A DNA stretch of 64,000 nucleotides from an uncultured Oscillospiraceae bacterium (GCA_934589675.1 CAKTOF010000003.1:100076-164075); one strand, 5' to 3'. Shown: positions 33,672-42,609, counted from the stretch's first letter. The notes: generated by a model from the sequence alone, not told the origin. Made by a program: numbers and translations.

Positions 33672-34562
33672 ATGGCACTTGATCTGACACCCGTGCTCCG
33701 CGTGCTGCCGCAGGAGCTGCAAAGCGCCGTCCGCGCGCTGCCTGCATCGCAGCGGGAAGCAGTTGAAGAGCTCCGCCTACGCGCGGGGCAGACGGCGACG
33801 GCGGTGTTTTTGGGACGCGAGAGCGTCCTGCGCAGCCCGACAGGGACGATCCCGGTGCGGCCGGAGACGCTGAGTGCCATTGTGGCCGCTGCGTGCGCGC
33901 AGTCTGTCTATGCGGCGAAGGAGCAGATCGCGCAGGGCTTTGTAACGCTGCCCGGCGGGCACCGGCTCGGGCTTTGCGGGACTGCTGTGCCCGCCGCGGG
34001 CGGGATCGGGACGATCCGGGATTTTTCGTCGCTTTCCATCCGCATCGCGCGGCCGTGCCCCGGCTGTGCGGACGCGGTGTTTGCGCGCTTCCGGGAAGCG
34101 CCGGGCGGCGTACTGCTCATCGGCCCGCCGGGGAGCGGAAAGACAACGGCGCTGCGCGAGCTTGTGCGGCGGATCTCCGACGAGTGCGTCCTGCGCGTCG
34201 GATTGGCCGACGAGCGCGGCGAGGTCGCGGCCGTCTCCGGCGGCGTACCGCAGCTGCCCGTCGGATGCCGGACGGACATTTTGACCGGCGCGGACAAGGC
34301 GGACGCACTTATGGTGCTGCTGCGCGCGATGAATCCGCAGGTTCTGGCCGTCGATGAGATCAGCGACGAAAAAAGCGCCCGCGCGGTCGAGTATGCCGCG
34401 AACTGCGGGGTGCATCTGATCGCGACGGCGCATGCGCACTCGCGTGAGGATCTTCAGCGCCGCCCGCTGTACAGAGCGCTCCTTGAGCGCGGCATTTTCC
34501 GACATCTTGCGCTGCTTCGCCGCGGACAGACGCTGCGGGCAGAGCGGCTGGATGCGCCGTGA
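33672..34562 (+). CDS. spoIIIAA: Stage III sporulation protein AA, ATPase
   Basis: 296 aa, secretion-ATPase-like. Walker A GPPGSGKTT (about residues 155-163), Walker B VLAVDEIS (about 223-230). In sporulation it is thought to energise the SpoIIIA-SpoIIQ channel between mother cell and forespore. First gene of an eight-gene operon whose members overlap or nearly touch. No strong ribosome site lies before ATG 33672. Its stop overlaps the GTG of spoIIIAB. Confidence 0.95.
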   Translation: MALDLTPVLRVLPQELQSAVRALPASQREAVEELRLRAGQTATAVFLGRESVLRSPTGTIPVRPETLSAIVAAACAQSVYAAKEQIAQGFVTLPGGHRLGLCGTAVPAAGGIGTIRDFSSLSIRIARPCPGCADAVFARFREAPGGVLLIGPPGSGKTTALRELVRRISDECVLRVGLADERGEVAAVSGGVPQLPVGCRTDILTGADKADALMVLLRAMNPQVLAVDEISDEKSARAVEYAANCGVHLIATAHAHSREDLQRRPLYRALLERGIFRHLALLRRGQTLRAERLDAP

Positions 34563-35065
34563 CGCGCGCGCTCGGAGCGCTGCTGCTCGCGCTGTGCGCG
34601 GCGGCAGCCGGCCTGCTCGCTGCGCGGGACGTCCGCCGGGCAAGCGCTGCGCTCTGTGACCTTGAGGCGGCGTGCGCGCGCATGGCGGCGCTGATGCGCT
34701 ACCAGATGCCGACGCTTCCAACGCTTCTCCGGCTGAGCGCGGACGGGCTTGGGGCGCCGGCCGCGCGGCTGCTCTTCTCCGCTGCGGATGCGCTGGAGCG
34801 CGACGCCGCCTGCACATGCGCGCAGGCGTTTGCGCGCGCAGAATGGCCGGACGGGCTGCCGGCTGACGCGCGGCGCGCGGTGAGCGCACTTGCCGGCAGC
34901 CTCGGCCGCACGGATGCAGAGGGACAGCTGCGCGCCATTGCGCTGGCCTCACGTCAGCTCGGCACGATTTCCGAGCGCTATGCCCGCGAACGCGCCGGGC
35001 GCGAGCGGAGCCGCTGCGCGCTCGGGCTCGGCGCTGCGCTGATGCTTATGATCCTGCTACGATAG
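34559..35065 (+). CDS. spoIIIAB: Stage III sporulation protein AB
   Basis: 168 aa with one hydrophobic segment at each end (about 5-22 and 153-167), as in the family. GTG start inside the spoIIIAA stop (GTGA). SpoIIIAB resembles the inner-membrane platform protein of type II secretion systems. The central part is helical and Ala/Leu/Arg-rich; family assignment rests on position, length and topology, with CDLEAACARMAALMRYQ near residue 33 in the expected place. Confidence 0.9.
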   Translation: MTRALGALLLALCAAAAGLLAARDVRRASAALCDLEAACARMAALMRYQMPTLPTLLRLSADGLGAPAARLLFSAADALERDAACTCAQAFARAEWPDGLPADARRAVSALAGSLGRTDAEGQLRAIALASRQLGTISERYARERAGRERSRCALGLGAALMLMILLR

Positions 35066-35075
35066 GCGGTGTGAT

Positions 35076-35270
35076 ATGAACATTGATCTCATCTTCAAGA
35101 TCGCGGCGGTCGGGATCATCGTCTCGATCCTCAATCAGGTGCTCTCCCGCTCCGGCCGGGAGGAGATGGCGACGATGACGACGCTTGCGGGCCTTGTCGT
35201 CGTGCTTATGATCGTCGTGCAGGAGATCGCGGCGCTCTTTGACATGGTCAAGACGCTGTTCGGATTTTAG
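35076..35270 (+). CDS. spoIIIAC: Stage III sporulation protein AC
   Basis: 64 aa, the usual length, with two hydrophobic segments. Text VGIIVSILNQVLSRSGREEMATMTTLAG is characteristic. Membrane subunit of the SpoIIIA complex. It is directly followed, with no gap, by spoIIIAD. Confidence 0.95.
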   Translation: MNIDLIFKIAAVGIIVSILNQVLSRSGREEMATMTTLAGLVVVLMIVVQEIAALFDMVKTLFGF

Positions 35271-35663
35271 ATGGACACGCTCGTGCGCGCAGGCGCGGCC
35301 GCAGTCGTCGCGGCCATTTTAATTTCTCTTATCAAAAAGCACAGCGCGGCGATGGCACTGGCGCTCTCGCTTGCGTGCTGCTGCCTGCTTGGAGCGGCGT
35401 TTGCAGAGCTGCTGCGGCCGGTGCTGAGCTTCGCCTCGCGGCTGCGCGAGGCTGCCGGGATGCCGGGCGCGTTTATGTCGCCGCTATTAAAGGTCGTATC
35501 CGTGGGTCTGGTGACGCAGCTTTGCGGCGCCGTGTGCTCGGACGCAGGGGAAGGGGCGCTGACGCGTCTTGTGACGCTGTGCGGCTCGGCTGCGGCGCTC
35601 TACTGCGCGCTTCCGCTGTTGGAGGCGGTGCTTGAGCTTGTTTCTACGCTGCTGGAGGGATAA
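35271..35663 (+). CDS. spoIIIAD: Stage III sporulation protein AD
   Basis: 130 aa, three to four hydrophobic segments, related to SpoIIIAC in its first half (AAAVVAAILISLIKKHSAAMALALSL). Start ATG 35271 abuts the spoIIIAC stop, so translation is coupled. Membrane subunit of the same complex. Confidence 0.93.
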   Translation: MDTLVRAGAAAVVAAILISLIKKHSAAMALALSLACCCLLGAAFAELLRPVLSFASRLREAAGMPGAFMSPLLKVVSVGLVTQLCGAVCSDAGEGALTRLVTLCGSAAALYCALPLLEAVLELVSTLLEG

Positions 35664-35665
35664 AC

Positions 35666-36736
35666 TTGCGGAAAATCGCGCTTTTGTTGCTGCTCGGCGC
35701 GCTGCTCGGCCTGACGGCGTCTGCGGAGGACATCGTAGACACGTCCGGCGTCGCTGCGGCTGTGCCGGACGGCGTGTCCGGCGCGCTTGGCGGCATGACG
35801 GCCGCGGACGCGGACTTTGGCGAGGGCGTGCAGGGCATTCTGGACGATCTTTCCGAAAAAAGCGGCGGCGCGCTCCGCGCTGCGGTTGGCACGGCGGCGC
35901 AGCTGCTGGCCATTGTGCTTCTGTGCGCGCTCGTCGGCCATTTTGCGCCGGATGCGCCGGTCGACGCCGTGACGCTTGCGGGCGTGCTCGCCGTCACGGC
36001 CGCGTGCGCGGGGAGCCTGCATTCGCTCCTGCGGCTTGGCAGCGAGACGCTCGACCAGGTGCGCGTGTTTGCCAACGTCCTGCTGCCGGCCATGACGGCC
36101 GCGACGGCCGCGACCGGCGCGGTGAGCGGCGCGGCGGCGCTCTCAGGCGCGACGGTGCTGTTTTCCGACCTTCTCATCAATCTGACCGACCGGCTGCTGC
36201 TGCCGCTCGTGTATGCGTATCTCGCGCTGCGCGCGGCGGATGCCGCGGTCGGCGGCGAGTCGCTCGGCCGGCTGGCCGGGCTCGTTTCGTGGATCATCAC
36301 AAACAGCCTGAAGTGGCTCGTGCTTGGGTACGTCGCCTATGTGTCTGTGACCGGCGTCATCTCCGGCTCGGCGGACTCGGCAAAGATCCGGGCGGCAAAG
36401 CTTGCCCTTTCCGGCGCGGTGCCCGTCGTCGGATCCATCATCGCCGACGCGTCGGAGACGGTGCTCGTCGGCGCGGCGGTGCTCCGGACGGGACTGGGCG
36501 TGTTCGGAATGCTCGTTGTGCTCGGCATCTGCGCCTACCCGTTTTTGCGCATCGGCGCGCAGTATCTCATTTTGAAGCTCAGCGCGGCGCTGAGCGCCGC
36601 CATCGGGGAAAAGCGCCTGGTCGGCGTGATCGACGCCGTGTCATCATGTATGGGCTTCCTGCTTGCCCTGACGGGCGCGCAGGCGCTGATGCTGCTGGTT
36701 TCCTGCGTGTGCGCGATGAAGGCGGTGAGCGTATGA
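35666..36736 (+). CDS. spoIIIAE: Stage III sporulation protein AE
   Basis: 356 aa. Signal sequence at the N-terminus (about 1-18), then about seven hydrophobic segments; text SSCMGFLLALTGAQALMLLVSC near the C-terminus is typical. Start is TTG 35666, supported by GGAGGG 7 nt before it; no ATG lies nearby. SpoIIIAE is the largest membrane subunit of the channel. Overlaps spoIIIAF (ATGA). Confidence 0.93.
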   Translation: MRKIALLLLLGALLGLTASAEDIVDTSGVAAAVPDGVSGALGGMTAADADFGEGVQGILDDLSEKSGGALRAAVGTAAQLLAIVLLCALVGHFAPDAPVDAVTLAGVLAVTAACAGSLHSLLRLGSETLDQVRVFANVLLPAMTAATAATGAVSGAAALSGATVLFSDLLINLTDRLLLPLVYAYLALRAADAAVGGESLGRLAGLVSWIITNSLKWLVLGYVAYVSVTGVISGSADSAKIRAAKLALSGAVPVVGSIIADASETVLVGAAVLRTGLGVFGMLVVLGICAYPFLRIGAQYLILKLSAALSAAIGEKRLVGVIDAVSSCMGFLLALTGAQALMLLVSCVCAMKAVSV

Positions 36737-37215
36737 GCGAGTCGATCCGGGCCTATCTGCTCGCTGTCGTAGCCGCAGCCATGCTGACGGCGCTCGTGCT
36801 TGCGCTCGTGCCGGAGGGGCCGGTGCGGCGCGTCTGCCGGCTTGCGTGCGGGCTTGTGCTGATTCTGGTGGCGCTCTCGCCGCTCGGGACGCTGGACGTG
36901 ACGGCGTTCTCTCGCGCGCTTTCACGGCTGTCCATCGAGACGGACGCGGCGCAGACCGGTGTGAAGGTGCGCTCGCGCGCGCTCATCTGCTCGATCATAA
37001 AGCAGAAAACGGAAGCATATATCTTGGACAAAGCGGCCGGGCTTGGCCTCACGGTCACGGCGGACGTCAGCGTGGACGATTCGGGCGCGTACCCGTACCC
37101 CGCGCGCGTGACGATCACAGGCAGCGCGGGCGCGGATGCGCGGCGAGCGCTGACCGAGTCGATCGAGCGAGAGCTTGCCATCCCGGAGGAGCGGCAGGAG
37201 TGGAGGTCGTCATGA
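36733..37215 (+). CDS. spoIIIAF: Stage III sporulation protein AF
   Basis: 160 aa, two N-terminal hydrophobic segments (about 7-25 and 34-49) then a soluble domain (about 60-155), matching the ring-building-motif arrangement of SpoIIIAF. Start ATG 36733 overlaps the spoIIIAE stop; the much longer open frame upstream in this phase is shadow sequence. Confidence 0.92.
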   Translation: MSESIRAYLLAVVAAAMLTALVLALVPEGPVRRVCRLACGLVLILVALSPLGTLDVTAFSRALSRLSIETDAAQTGVKVRSRALICSIIKQKTEAYILDKAAGLGLTVTADVSVDDSGAYPYPARVTITGSAGADARRALTESIERELAIPEERQEWRSS

Positions 37216-37733
37216 AAGACAACTGCAAGCAGCTTTTCACCCAATGCGCCGCATTTGCGCGCAAATACCGCTATGTCCTGCTGCTCGCGGCGCTCGGCCT
37301 TGCGCTCGTGCTCGTTCCGGTGAAAAAGGACGCCGCGGCGGTGACTGCGCAGCCGGCAGCGGAGCCGGCGGATACGCGCGCTGCGCTGCAGGGCGAGATC
37401 GAGGCCGCGCTGACCCAGATCGACGGCGCGGGCCGCGTCCGGCTCGTGCTGACATGGGCCGATGCGGGCGAGAGCGTCTATCAGCAGAACACCCGCACGT
37501 CCGGCTCCGGAGAAAACGCGTCGGCAGAGTCAACGGTCGCGGCCGTCCCGTCCGGTTCCAGCGCGCAGCAGGCACTCGTCGCAAAGCAGCTCGCGCCGAA
37601 ATGCGCCGGGGCGCTCATCGTGAGCGACGGCGGCGGGAACGCGGCCGTGCGCCTTGCGCTCTGTGACGCCGTGCGGGCGCTCACCGGCCTGCGCGCCGAT
37701 CAGATCACCGTGGTCAAAATGAAATCAACATAA
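37212..37733 (+). CDS. spoIIIAG: Stage III sporulation protein AG
   Basis: 173 aa. One hydrophobic segment at about 19-37, then a soluble ring-forming domain (about 60-170) with RVRLVLTWADAGESVY. In Bacillus SpoIIIAG forms the large ring of the feeding channel. Start ATG 37212 overlaps the spoIIIAF stop. Confidence 0.93.
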   Translation: MKDNCKQLFTQCAAFARKYRYVLLLAALGLALVLVPVKKDAAAVTAQPAAEPADTRAALQGEIEAALTQIDGAGRVRLVLTWADAGESVYQQNTRTSGSGENASAESTVAAVPSGSSAQQALVAKQLAPKCAGALIVSDGGGNAAVRLALCDAVRALTGLRADQITVVKMKST

Positions 37734-37747
37734 ACGGGGGAGTCAAA

Positions 37748-38323
37748 ATGAAAATCTGGAAACGAAACGCCATCATCGCGACCGTGCTGCTGTTCGTCTG
37801 CGCGGGCATCTACCTCAACTGGTCGTACAGCGAGACGGCCGCGGGCGAGGACCTCACGGACACGCTCGACGCCGGTCTTCTGTCAGACGGCACGACGCTC
37901 GTCTCAGCGGATACGGACGACGCGCTCTTAGCCGCGGCAAACGAGGGCCTGACGGACGCCGAGGCGAGCACGGAGGAGTATTTTGCCGAGGTACGCCTGA
38001 GCCGTCAGCAGTCGCGCGACAGCGCGCTCGGCGTTTTGCAGGAGGCCATGGCCTATGACACAGACGGCACGGAAAACGCCGCTGCAACCGCAGCGCTCGA
38101 GCAGGTCGTCTCCACGGCGCTGAGCGAAGCGCAGATCGAGAGCCTTGTCATCGCCAAGGGCTATGCCGACTGCGTGGCCTACATGACGGACTCCGGCATC
38201 ACCGTCGCCGTCAGCGCGCCGGAGGACGGTCTTGACGCGGCGAGCGTCGCGCAGATCGCGGACATCGTGACGAGCCAGTCGGACTATTCCGTTTCCGATA
38301 TTCGCGTCATCGAGGTAAAATGA
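37748..38323 (+). CDS. spoIIIAH: Stage III sporulation protein AH
   Basis: 191 aa. Hydrophobic anchor at about 7-22, then a YscJ/FliF-like soluble domain with LSRQQSRDSALGVLQEAM (about 79-96) and EKIVVAKGY-like text SLVIAKGYADCVAYM (about 133-147). It faces the intermembrane space and docks with forespore SpoIIQ. Start ATG 37748 has GGGGGAG upstream. Last gene of the operon; no strong terminator before the next promoter. Confidence 0.95.
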   Translation: MKIWKRNAIIATVLLFVCAGIYLNWSYSETAAGEDLTDTLDAGLLSDGTTLVSADTDDALLAAANEGLTDAEASTEEYFAEVRLSRQQSRDSALGVLQEAMAYDTDGTENAAATAALEQVVSTALSEAQIESLVIAKGYADCVAYMTDSGITVAVSAPEDGLDAASVAQIADIVTSQSDYSVSDIRVIEVK

Positions 38324-38325
38324 TA

Positions 38326-38353
38326 TTGTTTTTTTCCGGGAATGTGGTACAAT
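38326..38353 (+). promoter_or_regulatory. Promoter of the Asp23 gene
   Basis: -35 TTGTTT (38326-38331), -10 TACAAT (38348-38353), 16-bp spacer. Confidence 0.55.
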
Positions 38354-38379
38354 GATACGAAAGAAAAGGAGGCTCTTCC

Positions 38380-38748
38380 ATGAGTGACAGCAAAGACTAC
38401 ATCACCAAGAAGCAGGACAACGGCACGGTGAACATCTCCGAGGAGGTCGTTGCGTCCATCGCCGCGCTCGCCATTCTCGATGTGGAGGGCATCTGCGGCC
38501 TGACGAGCGGCTTTGGCTCTGTCCCGGCGGAGTCCATCGCCATGAAGGTCCTCACGAAGGGGATCCGCGTTTCGCTTGCCGACGACGCGATCAGCATCGA
38601 CTGCTGCGTCATGCTCACATACGGCTACCCCGTCATCGAGACGGCTGCCGCCGTGCAGGAAAAGGTCGCATGTGCGGTCGAAGGCATGACGGGCGTGCAT
38701 GTCGCGGCGGTCAACGTCAGCGTGTGCGGCGTGTCCCTTGCCAAGTAA
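38380..38748 (+). CDS. Asp23/Gls24 family envelope-stress protein
   Basis: 122 aa, typical length. Text GTVNISEEVVASIAALAILDVEGICGL (about 14-40) and the closing VHVAAVNVSVCGV place it in the Asp23 family (amaP/yloU relatives). Members sit at the inner face of the envelope and affect cell-wall stress. It lies just before nusB, as in many Firmicutes (yqhY position), where it has been linked to fatty-acid control. AAAGGAGG sits upstream of ATG 38380. Confidence 0.92.
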   Translation: MSDSKDYITKKQDNGTVNISEEVVASIAALAILDVEGICGLTSGFGSVPAESIAMKVLTKGIRVSLADDAISIDCCVMLTYGYPVIETAAAVQEKVACAVEGMTGVHVAAVNVSVCGVSLAK

Positions 38749-38759
38749 AAGCAAAAAGC

Positions 38760-38794
38760 AAACCCTTTGCTTGAAACAAAGGGTTTCTTTTTTT
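38760..38794 (+). terminator. Terminator of the Asp23 gene
   Basis: AAACCCTTTG (38760-38769) and CAAAGGGTTT (38777-38786), then seven T. Confidence 0.85.
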
Positions 38795-38825
38795 GCAGGA
38801 CGAAAGAGAATCGGAGGAAACACCT

Positions 38826-39350
38826 ATGACAAGATCCAACGCCAGAGAGATCGCGGTGCATCTGCTCTACGCGATGGACTACAGCGGCCAGTCGCCCGAT
38901 GAGATCATGGCGGCGAGCTTTGACCGCGACTATTATGCGCACCTCGCGGCGGAGACGGACGTCTACGCCGAGCGGCCGAACCTCAAGCAGCGCGAGTATA
39001 TCCGCGCCGTGCTCACGGGCGTCACGGAGCGGCGAGACGAGCTCGACGGATATATTTCCGAATATGCCGTCGGCTGGAACCTCTCGCGCATCTCGCGCCT
39101 TGCCAAGTGCATTATGCGCGTGGCGATGTATGAGTCGCTCTATGTGGACGACGTGCCGACGGGCGTTGCCATAAACGAGGCCGTGCAGCTTGCGCGCAAG
39201 TATGAGGACGAGGCGGCCGTTCCGTTCATCAACGGCATTCTGGGCTCGTTCTCCCGCCGCGGAGCGCAGGCGGCCGAACCGGCAGACGAGCCTGCCGAAG
39301 TACCGGCGCAGGCGCCTGCGGAGCCGGCAGGGGAGCCGGACGCGCAATGA
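38826..39350 (+). CDS. nusB: Transcription antitermination factor NusB
   Basis: 174 aa. All-helical NusB core (about 1-140) opening TRSNAREIAVHLLYAMDYSGQ, and containing NLSRISRLAKCIMRVAMYE and PTGVAINEAVQLARKY. It binds boxA in rRNA leaders with NusE. An unusual Ala/Pro/Glu-rich tail of about 30 residues follows the core. Start set at ATG 38826 (GGAGG upstream), not the earlier frame start. First gene of the run nusB to recN. Confidence 0.93.
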   Translation: MTRSNAREIAVHLLYAMDYSGQSPDEIMAASFDRDYYAHLAAETDVYAERPNLKQREYIRAVLTGVTERRDELDGYISEYAVGWNLSRISRLAKCIMRVAMYESLYVDDVPTGVAINEAVQLARKYEDEAAVPFINGILGSFSRRGAQAAEPADEPAEVPAQAPAEPAGEPDAQ

Positions 39351-40267
39351 CGTGCCTTGCCTTTGATACCAGCAATTATACAACCTCCTGCGCCGCGCTC
39401 GGCGAAGGGGGCGGGGTCAATGTGTCCCGGCTGCTCGATGTGCAGCCGGGGCAGCTTGGCTTACGGCAGTCTGATGCGCTCTTTGCGCACATCAAGCGCC
39501 TGCCGGAGCTGACGGAAAAGCTCGCCGCGCAGCTGCCGGGGCCCATCACGGCCATCGCGGCCAGCACGCGGCCGCGCGCGGTCGAGGGCTCGTATATGCC
39601 GTGCTTTTTAGCCGGCAGCTCGTTCGGCCGCAGCATGGCCAGCCTCTGGGGCGTACCGTTTTTTGAGCTTTCGCACCAGCAGGGACACATCGCGGCCGTG
39701 CTGTGGTCGGCAGGGAAGCTCGCGCTGCTGAGCGCACCGTTTTTGTCGTGGCACCTGTCCGGCGGGACGACGGAGCTGCTGCTCGTCCGGCCCGAGGGGG
39801 CGCTCTTTTCTGCGGAGATCATCGGCGGCACGCGCGACCTTTCCGCCGGACAGCTCATCGACCGCACAGGGCAGCTGCTTTCTCTGCCGTTTCCGTCCGG
39901 CAAGGCGCTCGACGCGCTCTCGCAGGAGGGCGGCGCGCCGGCGTTCCGCGTCAAGGTGGAAGATTGTCGCTTTTCGCTCTCCGGCACGCAGAATCAGCTG
40001 CAAAAGCTAAAGTCCGGCGGCGCGGATGACGCGGACGTCGCGCACGCGGCGCTGGAGTCCGTCTGCCGCGCCGTTGCGGGCGCGACGGAGCAGGCGCTGA
40101 AGAAATACCCCGGCCTTCCCGTCGTCTGTTCGGGCGGCGTGAGCTCAAACGCCATGCTGCGCCGCGAGATGGCACGCTTTGACGCTGTGTTCGGCGCTCC
40201 GCAGTACTCGACGGACAACGCCATGGGCGTGGCCGTGCTCGGCCGGATGCTGGAGGCGATGACATGA
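39347..40267 (+). CDS. TsaD/Kae1-like (Gcp family) protein, paralogue
   Basis: 306 aa, ASKHA-fold glycoprotease-like protein (M22 family text). It keeps the metal-binding HxxxH as HQQGH (about residues 109-113), a glycine-rich nucleotide site WHLSGGTTELL, and VVCSGGVSSNAML near the end. True TsaD makes t6A37 in tRNA and is about 335-340 aa; this shorter copy between nusB and xseA is a known second Gcp-like protein in clostridia, and its role is not established. ATG overlaps the nusB stop; its own end overlaps xseA. Confidence 0.8.
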   Translation: MTCLAFDTSNYTTSCAALGEGGGVNVSRLLDVQPGQLGLRQSDALFAHIKRLPELTEKLAAQLPGPITAIAASTRPRAVEGSYMPCFLAGSSFGRSMASLWGVPFFELSHQQGHIAAVLWSAGKLALLSAPFLSWHLSGGTTELLLVRPEGALFSAEIIGGTRDLSAGQLIDRTGQLLSLPFPSGKALDALSQEGGAPAFRVKVEDCRFSLSGTQNQLQKLKSGGADDADVAHAALESVCRAVAGATEQALKKYPGLPVVCSGGVSSNAMLRREMARFDAVFGAPQYSTDNAMGVAVLGRMLEAMT

Positions 40268-41496
40268 CGGGCGAAATCCTCGAGGTCAGCCAGGTCAACG
40301 AGTACATCAAGACCAAGCTCGACGGCGACGAGCTGCTTTCCGGCCTGTGCATCCGCGGCGAGCTGAGCAACTATAAGATCTACCCGTCCGGGCACCACTA
40401 TTTTTCCATGAAGGACGCATCCGGCGCCATCCGCTGCGTCATGTTCCGCTCGAGCGCGCAGCGGCTGCGCTTCCGGCCGGAAAACGGCATGAAGGTTCTC
40501 GCGACAGGCCGCGTGACGGTCTATCCGCGCGACGGACAGTATCAGCTCTACTGCACCGGCCTCACACCGGACGGCGTGGGCGACCTGCACGTTGCATTTG
40601 AGCAGCTCAAGGCGAAGCTGTACGCCGAAGGGCTGTTCGACCAGAGCGCAAAAAAGCCGCTTCCGCGCTTTCCACACCGCATCGCCATCGTGACGTCGGG
40701 CGCGGGTGCGGCCGTGCGCGATATGCTGCGCATCCTCGGCAAGCGCTATCCGCTCAGCCACGTTGTCATTCTGCCCGTTCGCGTGCAGGGCGCGGAGGCT
40801 CCGGCGGAGATCGCGGGCGCGATCCGCTACGCCAACCGCCACAAAATAGCCGATGTGCTCATCACCGGCCGCGGCGGCGGCTCGATGGAGGATCTGTGGG
40901 CGTTCAACGACGAGCGCGTCGCGCGCGCAATTTTTGATTCTGAAATTCCGGTCGTCTCGGCCGTCGGCCATGAGCCGGATGTGACGATCTCGGACTTTGT
41001 GGCGGACGTGCGCGCGGCGACGCCGTCGAATGCGGCCGAGCTCGTCGCGCCGGATCAGGCAGAGCTGCGCGTTTATTTGCAGCAGCTGCAAGGCCGCATG
41101 GCTCAGGCGCTTTTGAAGCAGCTTCGCGTTTCGCGCGCGGAGCTCGATCGCCTGTCAAAAAGCCGCGCGCTGCAAAGTCCGGACTATCTCGTGGCCGAAA
41201 AGCGCCAGCGTCTGGACTTTTTGCAGGGACGGCTGTCCGCTGCGTTCTCCGCGCTTTTGGCGGGAAAGCGGCAGCGATTTGTGCGTGCGGCGGCCATGCT
41301 CGACGCCATGAGCCCGCTGCGCGTGCTCGGGCGCGGATATGCCATGGTGCGCACGGAGTCCGGCGACGTGGTCAAGAGCCATGCCGACGTTGCTCCGGGC
41401 GACCGGATCGACATCACGCTCCAGTCCGGCGGCATTTTTGCGCGCGTGGAGCAGACGTGGGAGGACGAAGATGGAAAAAGAATCGAAAACGTTTGA
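40264..41496 (+). CDS. xseA: Exodeoxyribonuclease VII large subunit
   Basis: 410 aa. N-terminal OB-fold with LSNYKIYPSGHHYFSMKD (about 36-53), then the catalytic region with GRGGGSMEDLWAFNDE (about 200-215) and AVGHEPDVTISDFVAD, then a helical region. It degrades single-stranded DNA to acid-soluble oligonucleotides. ATG overlaps the preceding gene (ATGACATGA). Confidence 0.96.
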   Translation: MTGEILEVSQVNEYIKTKLDGDELLSGLCIRGELSNYKIYPSGHHYFSMKDASGAIRCVMFRSSAQRLRFRPENGMKVLATGRVTVYPRDGQYQLYCTGLTPDGVGDLHVAFEQLKAKLYAEGLFDQSAKKPLPRFPHRIAIVTSGAGAAVRDMLRILGKRYPLSHVVILPVRVQGAEAPAEIAGAIRYANRHKIADVLITGRGGGSMEDLWAFNDERVARAIFDSEIPVVSAVGHEPDVTISDFVADVRAATPSNAAELVAPDQAELRVYLQQLQGRMAQALLKQLRVSRAELDRLSKSRALQSPDYLVAEKRQRLDFLQGRLSAAFSALLAGKRQRFVRAAAMLDAMSPLRVLGRGYAMVRTESGDVVKSHADVAPGDRIDITLQSGGIFARVEQTWEDEDGKRIENV

Positions 41497-41704
41497 ACAG
41501 TCGCTCGCGCGGCTTGAAGAGATCGTGCGGCAGCTTGAAAAGGGCGACGCGCCGCTCGGCGACGCGCTGAAGCTTTTTGAAGAGGGGACAGGGCTCGTCG
41601 GCAGATGCAGCGGCCTGCTTGACGAGGCGGAACTGTCCGTCGCAAAACTGATGAAAGGAGCGGACGGAGCGCCGGTGGAGCTTCCGTTTGACGAAGATGT
41701 CTGA
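41471..41704 (+). CDS. xseB: Exodeoxyribonuclease VII small subunit
   Basis: 77 aa, helical hairpin: FEQSLARLEEIVRQLEKGDAPL then LFEEGTGLVGRC. Start ATG 41471 inside the 3' end of xseA. Partner of XseA; several copies assemble with one large subunit. Confidence 0.94.
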   Translation: MEKESKTFEQSLARLEEIVRQLEKGDAPLGDALKLFEEGTGLVGRCSGLLDEAELSVAKLMKGADGAPVELPFDEDV

Positions 41705-42575
41705 AATGCTCAAAACGCTCGACGCCTACTGCGCCGAGATCGACGCATACCTCGGCGGCTGCTTTTCCGAGCGGTCGCTTGCGCAGGATCGGCTCTTCGA
41801 GTCCATGCGCTACAGCCTGCTCTCCGGCGGCAAGCGCATCCGGCCGGTGCTGACGCTCGAATTCTGCCGCCTGTGCGGCGGCGACATGGACGCAGCCATG
41901 CCGTTTGCCTCCGGCGTGGAGATGATCCACACATATAGCCTCATTCACGACGACCTGCCGTGCATGGACAACGACGACCTGCGCCGCGGCCGGCCGACGA
42001 ACCACCGCGCCTTCGGCGAAGCCCCGGCGCTCCTGGCCGGGGACGCACTGCTCACCGCGGCGTTTTCCGAGGTCGCGAGCGCGCCGCTTGCGCCGGAGCG
42101 CGTCGTGCGCGCCGTGCAGGTACTCTCGAAGGCTGCGGGGCCTTACGGCATGGTCGGCGGCCAGATGATGGATCTTGAGGGCGAGGACCGCGCGCTTTCG
42201 GCGGAGTATATCACGGCCATCCACCATCACAAGACGGGCGATATGATCGAGGCCGCCTGCCGCCTCGGCGTCATCGCCGCGGGCGGCTCGGAGGAGCAGG
42301 AGCGCGCGGCGGCCGCCTATGCCCACTCGCTCGGCCTTGCTTTCCAGATCCGTGACGATATGCTCGACGTAATTGGCGACGAGGAAAAGACCGGCAAGCC
42401 CGCCGGCTCTGACAGCGCCAATGGCAAGTCGACGTTCGCCTCGCTCTACGGCATTCCCGCCTGCGGCGAGATGGTCCACCGCGAGACGGAGCGCGCAAAA
42501 GCGGCGCTTTCCATTTTCAGCGGCGCGGCGTTTCTCAGCGATCTGGCAGACTATCTGGCCGACCGGGAAAAATAA
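41697..42575 (+). CDS. ispA: Polyprenyl synthetase, farnesyl/geranylgeranyl diphosphate synthase
   Basis: 292 aa. First aspartate-rich motif HDDLPCMDNDD (about residues 84-94), second motif QIRDDMLDV (about 217-225), both needed for Mg-diphosphate binding. It condenses IPP onto DMAPP/GPP to give FPP. Start ATG 41697 (inside xseB); ATG 41706 is possible. It supplies the isoprenoid branch with dxs downstream, the two being separated here by the OLE RNA and oapA. Confidence 0.94.
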   Translation: MSEMLKTLDAYCAEIDAYLGGCFSERSLAQDRLFESMRYSLLSGGKRIRPVLTLEFCRLCGGDMDAAMPFASGVEMIHTYSLIHDDLPCMDNDDLRRGRPTNHRAFGEAPALLAGDALLTAAFSEVASAPLAPERVVRAVQVLSKAAGPYGMVGGQMMDLEGEDRALSAEYITAIHHHKTGDMIEAACRLGVIAAGGSEEQERAAAAYAHSLGLAFQIRDDMLDVIGDEEKTGKPAGSDSANGKSTFASLYGIPACGEMVHRETERAKAALSIFSGAAFLSDLADYLADREK

Positions 42576-42609
42576 CCGCGCAGCCCCTTAAAAACCCATA
42601 AAATTTCAG

